A DNA stretch of 64,000 bases, from positions 1-64,000 of the forward strand of contig CALWXJ010000034.1 of assembly GCA_944385475.1 (NCBI GenBank), read 5' to 3'. Shown in pieces: positions 33,065-41,635 of this stretch; the stretch's first letter is position 1, and every line of letters begins with the position of its first letter. This DNA comes from an uncultured Oscillospiraceae bacterium. Its GTDB lineage: Bacteria; Bacillota; Clostridia; Oscillospirales; Oscillospiraceae. The position numbers and the translations under genes are program-made. Under the pieces are notes generated by a model that saw nothing but the letters and a program-made list of their open reading frames with translations, ran no database searches and was not told the DNA's origin.

Positions 33065-34768
33065 ATGCAGACAGCAGCAGATCTCAAAGCCCTGTTGGGG
33101 CGGATCGACCGCAGGGGGTATCCCGCCTATAAAGACACCAAAGGATCATACCAGTTTCCTGGATATGTGCTCTCCATCGACCATGTGCAGGGGGACCCCT
33201 TCGCCGCTCCCTCCCGGATCAGCATTCATGTCAGCGGGAAAGAGGCTGCATTTCCCGCGAACCTGTACCGCACCCCCTGCCAGCGCATTGCCCTTCAGGA
33301 CGCCCTGACCCGGCAGTTTGCCCGCCAGGCAGAGAGCGCCTCCCACCAGGCCAGGGGCTCCGGTCACAGCGGGCTGATTGCCGTCAGCCGCTGCGGCCAG
33401 GAGATTCTGGAGCGCACCGCCTGCCAGCTGGATCCCAAAAGCGGCAGCATCCTAGTGCGGCTGGAAGTGGGCTTTCCCGCCAACGGCCGTACCATCAATG
33501 CCCGGGAGCTGGAGAAGATCCTCTTTGAACTGCTGCCCCGGTGCGTGGAGGCATCCTTACTCTACCGGCGTCTTGACGCCAAATACCTGCAGGCAGTGGC
33601 GGATCTGGCGGAGGATCAGCAGTATATCCGCCAGGCCCTCACCAAGCTGGGCCTGTGCGCCTTTGTGGCGGACGGGAGCATCCTGCCCCGGGCCTCCGGC
33701 GTGTGCACCCTTGCCATGGAGGGGGGCGTGGCCTTCCGCTCCCCCAAGGAGCTGGCGGTGACCCTGGATCTGCCTCACAGAGGTCCTCTTACCGGGATGG
33801 GGATCCGGCGGGGCGTCACCTTGATCGTAGGCGGAGGATACCACGGCAAATCCACCCTTTTGAAGGCGCTGGAGTCCGGCGTCTATAACCATATCGCCGG
33901 GGACGGACGGGAATACGTCATCACGGATGACACCGCGGTAAAAATCCGCGCGGAAGACGGCCGCAGCATCCGGCATACAGATATCTCCATGTTTATCGGC
34001 GCCCTGCCCAACGGCAAGGATACCGCCGCCTTTGTCAGCGAGGATGCCAGCGGCAGCACCTCCCAGGCAGCCAATGTGGTGGAGGGCATGGAGGCAGGCA
34101 CGTCCCTGCTGCTGATGGATGAGGACACCAGCGCCACCAACTTTATGATCCGGGATGAGCTGATGGAGCGGGTGATCCGCCGGGACATGGAGCCCATCAC
34201 GCCGTTTATCCACCGCGTTCGGGAGCTTTATGACCGGCACGGGATCTCCACGGTGATCGTGGCAGGCAGCTCCGGTGCCTATTTCCACGTGGCGGACACC
34301 ATTATCCAAATGGACCACTATGTCCCTAAGGACATCACCGCCCTGGCAAAGAAAGAGGCCCAGGCCTTTCCCCTGACCTGCGCCCCCCTGGAACCGGCCG
34401 CGGTACCAGCCTTTGATCGCCGACCCAAGCCCTCCCCGGCGCTGCGCGGCGCAGGGCGGGTGAAACTCAAATCCCTTGGGCGGGATGGCGTCTCCATCAA
34501 TCACGAGACCATCGACCTGCGGTATGTGGAGCAGATCGCCGACGGCGAGCAGACCGCCGCTCTGGGATATTGCCTTCTCTATGCCCAAAACCATCTCTTT
34601 GACGGCAGGCGGACCCTGCAGCAGGTGGTGGCAGCCCTGGACGCCCTGCTGGAACAGCAGGGCCTGAGCGCCCTATGGGAGGGCAGCCGAAGCGGGGCTT
34701 TTCTCGCACGCCCCAGAAAGCAGGAGATCTTTGCCTGCTTGAACCGTTATCGCGATCTTTTGGTGTAA
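33065..34768 (+). CDS. ABC-class ATPase (COG3044-type)
   Basis: The 567-residue protein matches the predicted-ATPase family of the ABC class. An N-terminal domain (about 1-240) is followed by a P-loop GGGYHGKSTLLKALE (about 257-271), an ABC-like signature SGSTSQAANV and Walker B LLLMDEDTSATNF, and it ends with a helical domain. It has no membrane partner nearby, so it is not a transporter ATPase; relatives have been suggested to act on RNA or DNA, but no function is settled. The ATG at 33065 has AGGAGG upstream. A strong terminator follows. Confidence 0.88.
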   Translation: MQTAADLKALLGRIDRRGYPAYKDTKGSYQFPGYVLSIDHVQGDPFAAPSRISIHVSGKEAAFPANLYRTPCQRIALQDALTRQFARQAESASHQARGSGHSGLIAVSRCGQEILERTACQLDPKSGSILVRLEVGFPANGRTINARELEKILFELLPRCVEASLLYRRLDAKYLQAVADLAEDQQYIRQALTKLGLCAFVADGSILPRASGVCTLAMEGGVAFRSPKELAVTLDLPHRGPLTGMGIRRGVTLIVGGGYHGKSTLLKALESGVYNHIAGDGREYVITDDTAVKIRAEDGRSIRHTDISMFIGALPNGKDTAAFVSEDASGSTSQAANVVEGMEAGTSLLLMDEDTSATNFMIRDELMERVIRRDMEPITPFIHRVRELYDRHGISTVIVAGSSGAYFHVADTIIQMDHYVPKDITALAKKEAQAFPLTCAPLEPAAVPAFDRRPKPSPALRGAGRVKLKSLGRDGVSINHETIDLRYVEQIADGEQTAALGYCLLYAQNHLFDGRRTLQQVVAALDALLEQQGLSALWEGSRSGAFLARPRKQEIFACLNRYRDLLV

Positions 34769-34799
34769 CCGCCGCCATCTGTTGCAAAACACATCAGCA

Positions 34800-34831
34800 C
34801 GCCCCCGCCGGCCTACAGGCCGGCGGGGGCG
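34800..34831. terminator. Terminator
   Basis: CGCCCCCGCCGGCC (34800-34813) pairs with 34818-34831 around TACA. Confidence 0.7.
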
Positions 34832-34836
34832 CTGTT

Positions 34837-35301
34837 TCAAAGCAGTCGGTAGCGGGGGGCGGGCTCATGGAAAAACCGCCAGCGGATCAGATCATCCACC
34901 ACAATGGCCAGAGCGGATACCGGAATCCAGATAACGGCAAACCGCGGGCAGATCTGTCCCAACACGTTTCCCCACATCTGGGAGTAGTCCCACACGTTCC
35001 ATCCCAGGAGCAAATTGACCACGCACCCTGTGAAAAACTCACCGCCCACGGCCATGGCCGTACCCAGCGCTATCTGCAGCAAAAAGGGAATGTCCCTGCG
35101 CAGCCGCTGGTTGATCCACCCGATGGCAAGAAACACCCCTCCGGACAAAAGGAACATGGTCCAGTGACTGTATCCCCTGTAAAAAACCTCCAATGTAACA
35201 TAAAAACTGCCGCCGAACCAAAAAAGAAACAGGTATTTCAAAAAAATCCCCAAGCCTGCTCTCCCCTCTCTCTTCAGCTGAACGTAGGGCCTCTGCCTCA
35301 C
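34837..35301 (-). CDS. Small multi-pass membrane protein (PF06541-like)
   Basis: The 154-residue protein has four hydrophobic segments and the stretch FLFWFGGSFYVTLEVFYRGYSHWTMFLLSG typical of proteins labelled putative ABC-transporter type IV (CmpB-like). No ATPase lies in the same operon. Its role is unknown. Confidence 0.7.
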   Translation of the reverse strand: MRQRPYVQLKREGRAGLGIFLKYLFLFWFGGSFYVTLEVFYRGYSHWTMFLLSGGVFLAIGWINQRLRRDIPFLLQIALGTAMAVGGEFFTGCVVNLLLGWNVWDYSQMWGNVLGQICPRFAVIWIPVSALAIVVDDLIRWRFFHEPAPRYRLL

Positions 35302-35389
35302 GCCTTTCCTCTATACCATATGGCCGCAGCCGCCCGGATATGGCCCGCAGTCAGCCTCCCCCTCATTTTTTTATCACCATCCTTTTATC

Positions 35390-35441
35390 TTGACATTGTC
35401 GATATTCGAGAATATAATCACCTTATAAACTCGAATATCGA
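35390..35441 (+). promoter_or_regulatory. Consensus promoter with 12-bp PadR operator
   Basis: TTGACA (35390-35395) and TATAAT (35413-35418) are both perfect and 17 bp apart. The arms TCGATATTCGAG (35399-35410) and CTCGAATATCGA (35430-35441) form an exact inverted repeat that covers the spacer and start-site region. A bound PadR dimer would block RNA polymerase. Confidence 0.8.
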
Positions 35442-35457
35442 TAATGGAGGTGGTCCC

Positions 35458-35778
35458 ATGCCCCGGGCAAAATTTCAAACCCTGACGGAGCAGATGTTTT
35501 ATACATTGCTGTGCCTGAAAACAGAGCGCTGCGGCATGGATATCCTGGACCGGGTCCCCGCCATGACCCATGGGCGGGTACGGGTGGGATCCGGCACCCT
35601 CTACACCTTGCTGGAGCAGTTTTCAGAAGCCGGCATGATCCGGCAGACCCGGGCGGAGGGGCGCAGGCGGAGCTATCTTCTCACGGAAAAAGGCAGGCAG
35701 ATGCTGGAAGAGGAGTACCGGCGCCTGTGCGCCCAGGCGGCGGACTATCGCCGGATCTTTGGAGAGGGGGATCTTTGA
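35458..35778 (+). CDS. PadR-family transcriptional regulator
   Basis: The 106-residue protein is a single PadR winged helix (FYTLLCLKTERCGMDILDR, then VRVGSGTLYTLLEQFSEAGMI, with the wing ending TEKGRQMLEEEYRRL). Such regulators repress their own operon and release DNA on ligand or damage signals. GGAGGTG precedes the ATG. Its stop overlaps the next start (ATGA), a fixed pair with the DUF2812 gene. Confidence 0.93.
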   Translation: MPRAKFQTLTEQMFYTLLCLKTERCGMDILDRVPAMTHGRVRVGSGTLYTLLEQFSEAGMIRQTRAEGRRRSYLLTEKGRQMLEEEYRRLCAQAADYRRIFGEGDL

Positions 35779-37148
35779 TGAAGGACAAAAAATGGAGGCT
35801 TGAAGTCTATTCGTTTTTTGACCATACGGGCATCGCCCGCCACCTGGAAAAGATGGCGGAGAAGGGCTGGATGATCTACAAGATCACCGGCTGGGGCTGG
35901 TTCTACCGTCGGATCCCCCCGGCCCAGTGGAAATTTACCGTCCACTACTTCCCCGACCGCTCAGAATTTGATTCGGGGCCGTCGGAGCAGGAGGCATCCT
36001 TTTACGATCTGTGCGCCCACACGGGCTGGCAGCTTGCCTGCGCCTCGGCCCAGATGCAAATCTTCTGCACCCAGGATCCGCACCCCATCCCCATGGATAC
36101 GGACCCCGCTCTGGAAGTGGAGACCATCCACCGGGCGGCAAAACGGACCATGCTGCCGATATACTTTTCGATGCTGGTCCTGTCCCTGCTCAATGGGGGG
36201 CTGTTCCTCTCCCGCCTCTTGGGGGATCCCATCGGCCTTTTGTCCAGCACCTCGGCGCTGTTCAGCGGCTTTGCCTATACGCTGCTCTTTCTGCTTTGTG
36301 TGGTGGAACTGGTGGGCTATTTCTCCTGGCGGGCCAAGGCGAAGAAAGCAGCGCAGCGAGGGGAGTTTTTCGAGGCATCCGGACACTCCTGGTTCCAGTG
36401 GTTCGTCCTGTACGCCGTTCTTTTGGGGGCACTGTGCTGGCTGGCGGAAACGTTGATCCTGGGAGACGCCCTCGCCCGCTGGGCGGCGGGGTTCATGGTG
36501 CTCTACATGGTGCTTATGCTGGGCCTGGTCAACACCGTCAAATCGTTTCTCAAGCGGAAAAAGGCCTCCCGGAGGCTCAACCGGACGATGACCATCGTGC
36601 TGGCTTTTTGCCTGGGCTTTGGCCTGATGGGCGGCTTCACCGCCCTGACCCTCCGGATGTGGGACCAGGGGTGGTTTCAAGAGGACCTCCAGCAGACAGA
36701 CCTCCCTTTGACTCTGGAGGATCTGGTGGATGCCCCTCTTACGGGATATATGAAGCGGCACACTGCCACAGACTCGTTCCTCCTTGGGCAAAAGTCCCTG
36801 GGGCAATATCCCTCCGCCCAGCTGGGGGCAACGGAGGACGAAGGGTCTTTGGAATACACCGTCACGTTTGTCAAGGCCCCCTTCCTCTATGATTTTTGCA
36901 AAGAGCGGCTCCTCTCCTCCGGAGAGGCTGCCTATACCCCTGTGCCCGAGCAGCTCCGGAACCGCTATATCCCCGCCGATCCCCTGCCCTGGCAGGCGCA
37001 GGAGGCCTATCAGCTGACGGAGGTGCCCTATGGCCCCACCCAGACGTATCTTTTGTGCTATCAGACCCACTTTGTGGAAATCCAATTTAGTTGGGTCCCC
37101 ACAGCCCAGCAGATGGAGGCGGTAAGCGCCGCCCTGGGTTCTCTTTAA
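35778..37148 (+). CDS. DUF2812 domain membrane protein
   Basis: The 456-residue protein begins with the DUF2812 region (WRLEVYSFFDHTGIARHLEKMAEKGWMIYKITG, about 5-120), then has about four transmembrane helices (about 125-290) and an extracytoplasmic domain (about 300-456). PadR-DUF2812 pairs are widespread in Firmicutes, where the membrane protein is thought to work with its regulator in stress response; direct data are few. It is translationally coupled to padR. Confidence 0.85.
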   Translation: MKDKKWRLEVYSFFDHTGIARHLEKMAEKGWMIYKITGWGWFYRRIPPAQWKFTVHYFPDRSEFDSGPSEQEASFYDLCAHTGWQLACASAQMQIFCTQDPHPIPMDTDPALEVETIHRAAKRTMLPIYFSMLVLSLLNGGLFLSRLLGDPIGLLSSTSALFSGFAYTLLFLLCVVELVGYFSWRAKAKKAAQRGEFFEASGHSWFQWFVLYAVLLGALCWLAETLILGDALARWAAGFMVLYMVLMLGLVNTVKSFLKRKKASRRLNRTMTIVLAFCLGFGLMGGFTALTLRMWDQGWFQEDLQQTDLPLTLEDLVDAPLTGYMKRHTATDSFLLGQKSLGQYPSAQLGATEDEGSLEYTVTFVKAPFLYDFCKERLLSSGEAAYTPVPEQLRNRYIPADPLPWQAQEAYQLTEVPYGPTQTYLLCYQTHFVEIQFSWVPTAQQMEAVSAALGSL

Positions 37149-37239
37149 AGGCCTCTGGGCCAGCAGGAGCTCGTCCTTCCGGCGTGGCGCATTGTGAAAT
37201 CCCCGGGAGATCACCTTTTTAACCGATATCAAAAACGTG

Positions 37240-37274
37240 CAGGGAGGGGACATCTTTTCGATGTCCCCTCCCTG
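37240..37274. terminator. Bidirectional terminator
   Basis: CAGGGAGGGGACATC (37240-37254) pairs with 37260-37274, between convergent operons, with T's on both sides. Confidence 0.7.
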
Positions 37275-37343
37275 GTCTTTTATGATGGTCCTTCTCCTCC
37301 CCGGACAAGGTCCGACGGAAGTGCCCCCGCGGGAGTGCTTCCT

Positions 37344-37706
37344 TCAGTCCTGCTGCAGCACGCCCTCAAGATTCAGGGGGATCCCGTCGCTCCACAGCCG
37401 CTCCAGGGAGTAAAACGCCCGGGCCTCCTCCGAAAATACATGCACACAGACGCTGCCGTAATCCAGCAGCACCCAGGTGCCGTCCCGGTGGCCCTCCCGG
37501 TGGAGGGGCCGATCTCCCGCCTGCTCCTCCATGGCCTTCTCCACTGCATCGCACAAGGCGTTGATCTGGGTATTGGAGGTTCCGGTACAGATGACAAAAT
37601 AGTCCGCCAGGGTGGTCAGCTCCGTCACTTCAATGGCGCTGATCTCCTTGCCCTTTTTTTCATCCAGAGCCTTGGCGGCAATGATCGCTAACTCTTTTGG
37701 TGTCAT
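37344..37706 (-). CDS. rsfS: Ribosome silencing factor
   Basis: The 120-residue protein carries RsfS/YbeB motifs: ADYFVICTGTSNTQ (about 35-48), the REGHRDGTWVLLDYGSVCVHVF core and a late RLWSDG. It binds ribosomal protein L14 (uL14) and keeps subunits apart under starvation. It follows the LCP gene and nadD-yqeK, the same order as in many Firmicutes (nadD-yqeK-rsfS), with an LCP gene inserted. Confidence 0.95.
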   Translation of the reverse strand: MTPKELAIIAAKALDEKKGKEISAIEVTELTTLADYFVICTGTSNTQINALCDAVEKAMEEQAGDRPLHREGHRDGTWVLLDYGSVCVHVFSEEARAFYSLERLWSDGIPLNLEGVLQQD

Positions 37707-37726
37707 GGACGTCTTCCTTTCTTAAA

Positions 37727-39394
37727 TCATTCCTCTCCAGGAGGGAGAATGGTGAATGAGGGAGGGGTCTGTTCCTGGCCGGTGGTCCCGCCGCTTTGAT
37801 CGGTGGTCCCGCCGCCCTGGCTGGCAGTTCCGCTGCCCTGGTCGGTGGTCCCACTGCCCTGGCTGGCAGTTCCGCCGCCCTGGCCGGTAGTTCCGCCGCC
37901 CTGGCCGGTGATCCCGCTGCCCTGACTGGCAGCCCCGCCGCCTTGATCGGTGGTCCCGCCGCCCTGGCCGGTGGTTCCGCCGCCTTGGTCGGTAGTCCCG
38001 CCGCCCTGGTCGGTGGTCTCACCGCCCTGACCGGTAGTCCCGCCGCCCTGGCCGGCGTCCCCAGGGGTCTCTGGACCCGGTGCAGGCACGATGATCTCAC
38101 CGGTCACGGAGTCCACGATATTCCCGTACTCGTCCACAATATACTCCGGCTGTTCCACTTCTCCCCCGCCGCCGGAGGTCCCGGAGCCGCTGCCCATCAG
38201 GTTGGGCGCAGAGGCCGCCGGACGGTCTTCCACATAGCCTGTGGTGGAGCTGAGAGAGCCGTCTGCGTTCACAGACATAATATCCAGGTCGCTGATGGTA
38301 AATTCCTCTACATAGGGGCTGAGGGAGGAGTTGACAATCTCCAAAAGCTCTCTGGCAATGGGCACTACATAAGAGAGGTAATAGTCCCGTCCCAGCTGCT
38401 TGCTGTAAGTCCGGCTGTATGCCGACGCGCCCTTGTAAGGCATGGTGACAAAGTTCACATCCTCCACAGAGAGGCCTCCGGACACCGCCTGCTGGCCAAA
38501 CCACAAAATGTTCTGGAAGCTCAGGTCTGTCTCCACGTTCTCCTGGAAGACCTTGGCGATCTTGCCGATATTCAGGACGTTGGCGGGCTTGAGCAGCTGC
38601 TCGATGACCGCCTTCAGGAAATCCTGCTGCAGTTCCATACGACCGCTGTCGCCAATGCCGGTGCTGTATCCATAGGGGCTTCCGGCATCGTTTTTCCGCC
38701 AGCGGATCACCTGCATGGCGTCATCCCCGTCCAAAAGGCGGTAGCCCTGGGGCTGTTCGATCACCAGGTCCTGGTAGGGGTCATGGTAGCTCATGGGATA
38801 GGGTACGTCAAAATAGACCCCGCCGATGGCGTCCACCAGCTTGCCCACAGCCTCCCATTCCACCACTACCTGGAAGTCCGGCTCAAAGCCCACCAGCTGG
38901 GCGATCTCCTTATAGACTCCCTGAATTCCTTCCTCACCGCCGCCGTAGCCATTATAGACGGAGTTGATCTTCTTCACGTCCCAGGAGACATTCACCATGG
39001 TGTCCCGGGGAATGGACATGACCGTGGCCTTTTGGTTGGTGACATCATAACTGGCAAGAAGCATGGTGTCTGTGTTGCCGCCGCCGCCGGTATCTCTGCC
39101 CAGCACCAAAATGGTGTAGAAATCCTCGCTCTTGCGCTCTCCGTCCGCCCGGGGACGGATGCCCTCACCATAGTCGATCTCCTCCGTCTTTTCCTTCTGG
39201 TCGTCAGCGTCATCCTCGCCCTTCACCGGCAAGGTGGGTTTTACAAACAAACTCTGGCAGGCTGCCACAATCACCACCGCCAGCGTTAAAACCACCGCCA
39301 CGGCAATGAGGATCTTTTGCTGCCGGGTCAGCCGTCTTGGTTTTTTCTCCCGCTTGTTCTCTCCCGCCAAACGTTTTTTGTTATTTTTCTCCAT
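37727..39394 (-). CDS. LytR-CpsA-Psr family protein with Gly-rich repeats
   Basis: The 555-residue protein has a short cytosolic tail, one transmembrane helix (about 27-47) and an extracellular LCP domain (about 95-370) with LVLGRDTGGGGNTDTML, SIPRDTMV and YDVTNQKATV. LCP enzymes transfer wall teichoic acid or other polymers to peptidoglycan. The C-terminal ~100 residues are 13 degenerate heptads GGGTTxQ (37775-38047), an unusual flexible tail. It lies between nadD-yqeK and rsfS and probably shares their transcript. Confidence 0.9.
   Translation of the reverse strand: MEKNNKKRLAGENKREKKPRRLTRQQKILIAVAVVLTLAVVIVAACQSLFVKPTLPVKGEDDADDQKEKTEEIDYGEGIRPRADGERKSEDFYTILVLGRDTGGGGNTDTMLLASYDVTNQKATVMSIPRDTMVNVSWDVKKINSVYNGYGGGEEGIQGVYKEIAQLVGFEPDFQVVVEWEAVGKLVDAIGGVYFDVPYPMSYHDPYQDLVIEQPQGYRLLDGDDAMQVIRWRKNDAGSPYGYSTGIGDSGRMELQQDFLKAVIEQLLKPANVLNIGKIAKVFQENVETDLSFQNILWFGQQAVSGGLSVEDVNFVTMPYKGASAYSRTYSKQLGRDYYLSYVVPIARELLEIVNSSLSPYVEEFTISDLDIMSVNADGSLSSTTGYVEDRPAASAPNLMGSGSGTSGGGGEVEQPEYIVDEYGNIVDSVTGEIIVPAPGPETPGDAGQGGGTTGQGGETTDQGGGTTDQGGGTTGQGGGTTDQGGGAASQGSGITGQGGGTTGQGGGTASQGSGTTDQGSGTASQGGGTTDQSGGTTGQEQTPPSFTILPPGEE
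37775..38047 (-). repeat. 21-bp coding minisatellite, 13 units
   Basis: Thirteen tandem 21-bp units encode heptads with the pattern GGGTT(D/G)Q, with variants such as GSGTASQ. They lie just before the end of the LCP gene. The near-perfect units suggest slippage-driven length variation. Confidence 0.9.
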
Positions 39395-39401
39395 AGGTTC
39401 T

Positions 39402-40598
39402 TTACCTGTGCCCTTTCATCCATTCCCACGCTTCCAATGTGGCCGGATGGACCGGCGCGCCCATCTGCTTCAGATCCTCCACGGACATGGCAAGGCCCAT
39501 CTCCAATCCTTTGTCAAGATCTTCATAGCATGTGCTGCGCAGCGTATCCACCCCAGGGAAGTCCCGGGAGGGTTCAATATAATCTGCCAAATACAGGATT
39601 TTCTCCAAAAGCGTCATGTCTGCTTTTCCGGTGGTGTGGTAAAAGATGGCGTCATAAATCTCCTGATCCACGCCAAACACATCCCGGGCCAGGGCGGCGC
39701 CGGTCTTGGCGTGGAGCAGCTTCAGCGTCTTGCGCTCTAAGTCGTCCAGAGGAATGTGGTAGTGGCTGCACAAGGAGAGCTGCTCTTCCAGGCTCAGCCG
39801 CTTGGTGCTGTCGTGGAGCAGGGCCGCCACCTGTGCCTTTTTTTCGTCTGCGCCGTAATGCTGGGCCAGGCGGATGGCCTCCTGCTCCGTGCCCAGCACA
39901 TGGGGGATCCGCTTTCCCTTCAGATAGCTCAGGGCCACAGGGCGAAGCGCTTCCATGGGCAGGTGCTTTAAGTCGGCATGGGTGCCGTACAGCCCCTTTC
40001 GCAGAATATAACCGTATACTGCCGGGGGCAGTAATTTCCCTCCCTCCCCCTGTGCCAGGGACTGGCGCAGCTGCGTGGAGGAGACATCCACCACACCGGG
40101 TATGGTGAGGGTGAAGATCCGGGCGTTGGGATAGGTGTGATACAAATACGCCCGCTGGAGGGAAAACAGTTCCTCCGTGTCCGCCTCCGTCCGGCCAAAA
40201 GCGGCTATCCCCGCCAAATCAAAAATCTGGGCGGGATCGTGCCAGCACTGCAGGGTCAAAAACATGTCCGTCCCCATCAAAAGCCACAGCTCATCTTCCG
40301 GGCAGCGCTCCCGAAGCGCCTTCAGCGTCTCGCTGGTATAGCTGGCCCCCGGCCGCTCCAGTTCCAGATCCAGCACCTCCACCCGGTCTCCAAGGCCCAG
40401 CTGCTCTGCCGCCATGGAAGTCATCTCCAGGCGCTCTTTCGGGGTGGGTGTGCCCGCAGGCAGGTCCTTATGGGGCGGGATCCCCGCCGGAATAAGCCAG
40501 AGCTTATCCAGCTTCAGCATGGCAAATACCGCCCGGGCTGCCGTCACATGGCCCAGGTGCGGGGGATTAAACGTCCCCCCGTAAACTCCGATTTTCAC
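39402..40598 (-). CDS. nadD: Nicotinate-nucleotide adenylyltransferase-YqeK fusion
   Basis: This single 398-residue protein joins two enzymes. Residues about 1-200 are NadD (HIGH-type GGTFNPPHLGH at 8-18, SSTQLRQ near 174), which adds AMP to nicotinate mononucleotide in NAD synthesis. Residues about 215-395 are a YqeK-type HD phosphohydrolase (HVLGTEQEAIRLA, ALLHDSTKR, HAKTGA), a family that cleaves diadenosine tetraphosphate. In most Firmicutes these are separate adjacent genes. The start is GTG with AAGGAGG upstream. Confidence 0.92.
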   Translation of the reverse strand: MKIGVYGGTFNPPHLGHVTAARAVFAMLKLDKLWLIPAGIPPHKDLPAGTPTPKERLEMTSMAAEQLGLGDRVEVLDLELERPGASYTSETLKALRERCPEDELWLLMGTDMFLTLQCWHDPAQIFDLAGIAAFGRTEADTEELFSLQRAYLYHTYPNARIFTLTIPGVVDVSSTQLRQSLAQGEGGKLLPPAVYGYILRKGLYGTHADLKHLPMEALRPVALSYLKGKRIPHVLGTEQEAIRLAQHYGADEKKAQVAALLHDSTKRLSLEEQLSLCSHYHIPLDDLERKTLKLLHAKTGAALARDVFGVDQEIYDAIFYHTTGKADMTLLEKILYLADYIEPSRDFPGVDTLRSTCYEDLDKGLEMGLAMSVEDLKQMGAPVHPATLEAWEWMKGHR

Positions 40599-40640
40599 TG
40601 ATGCACCTCCTTACGCCTAAGGCCCCAAGCCGGCCCTCTC

Positions 40641-40973
40641 TCACGCCTTTGTCTTTGCCGCCTTGCCGCTCACCAGCGAAATGCGCTTTTCCCGGGGCTT
40701 GCTGTGGCTTTGCCGGTACAGCACAAATTTACTGCCAATGACCTGGACCACCTCGCTGCGGGTGGCCTTTGCCAGTTCCTCCGCAGCGGCCCGGGCGTCG
40801 TAGTCGATGTTGCTGTCCAACACCCTGCCTTTGATGAGTTCCCGGGCCTCCAGAGCGTCATCCGCCTGACGGATCAGATTTTCCCCGATGCCCTCTTTTC
40901 CCACCTGGAGGATGGTATCCAGCCCGTTGGCCAGGCCCCGCAGCTGCGCGCGTTGTTTGCTTGTCAGTTCCAT
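40641..40973 (-). CDS. yhbY: YhbY-family RNA-binding protein
   Basis: The 110-residue CRM-domain protein has the YhbY signature LTSKQRAQLRGLANGL and the GKEGIGEN loop. It is involved in 50S ribosome assembly. A basic tail (HSKPREKRISLVSGKAAKTKA) is longer than in E. coli YhbY. It lies upstream of nadD-yqeK and downstream of rdgB. Confidence 0.92.
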   Translation of the reverse strand: MELTSKQRAQLRGLANGLDTILQVGKEGIGENLIRQADDALEARELIKGRVLDSNIDYDARAAAEELAKATRSEVVQVIGSKFVLYRQSHSKPREKRISLVSGKAAKTKA

Positions 40974-41038
40974 AATATATCCTCGGAGGACCTCCTCCGC
41001 CCTTTCTGATGATCCGAAAAATCTTTTTTATATAGACG

Positions 41039-41635
41039 TTATTTCTTCAAATAAGTTTCCAACCGGGCGGCAAATTCCTTTAAAGCCTTGCCCCGGTGAG
41101 AGATGGCGCTTTTTTCCTGCGCTGTCAGCTGGCCGAACGTCTTGGCCAGGGGAGGATAGAAAAACACCGGATCATAGCCGAATCCTCCCTCCCCCATAGG
41201 GGCAAAGGCGATGGTGCCCTCCACGGTGCCCTCTGCCGTCAGCTCATCTCCGTTGGGAAAGGCGCAGGCAATGGCGCAGGCAAAGTGGGCCGCCCGGGTA
41301 GTCTGTCCCCGCATGTTCTCCAGCAGCAGGCGATAGCGCCCCACATCATCCAGCCCCTCTCCGCCGTAGCGGGCGGAGTACACCCCGGGGCCGCCGTTCA
41401 AGGCGTCCACGCAAAGGCCGGAGTCGTCGGCAATGGCGGGCAGGCCGGAGGAGGCGCAGATGGCCTTGGCCTTGAGCATGGCGTTTTCGGCAAAGGTGGT
41501 GCCGGTCTCCTCCACGTCCACGGTGATCCCCAAATCCTTGGGGCTCACCACTTTTATCCCAAGCTCTCCCAGGATCTCACCCATCTCCCGGATCTTGCCG
41601 GGATTATGGGTGGCCAATACAAATGTCACATCCAT
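41039..41635 (-). CDS. rdgB: XTP/dITP diphosphatase
   Basis: The enzyme of about 198 residues removes non-canonical purine triphosphates. It has the Ham1 motif LATHNPGKIREM, FAENAMLKAKAI, ADDSGLCVDAL and the late GYDPVFFYPP and SHRGKAL. I chose ATG 41635, with GGGGGG nine bases upstream; the ATG at 41641 is too close to it. The start overlaps the end of rph, so the two are translationally coupled. Confidence 0.95.
   Translation of the reverse strand: MDVTFVLATHNPGKIREMGEILGELGIKVVSPKDLGITVDVEETGTTFAENAMLKAKAICASSGLPAIADDSGLCVDALNGGPGVYSARYGGEGLDDVGRYRLLLENMRGQTTRAAHFACAIACAFPNGDELTAEGTVEGTIAFAPMGEGGFGYDPVFFYPPLAKTFGQLTAQEKSAISHRGKALKEFAARLETYLKK

Noticed and set aside
37775..38047. CRISPR-like array
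   Set aside because: The repeats are contiguous 21-bp units in frame inside a gene, with no spacers.
37796..39289. 497-codon plus-strand frame with Ala/Gly repeats
   Set aside because: It mirrors the LCP gene and its 21-bp repeats; the repeats keep all frames open.
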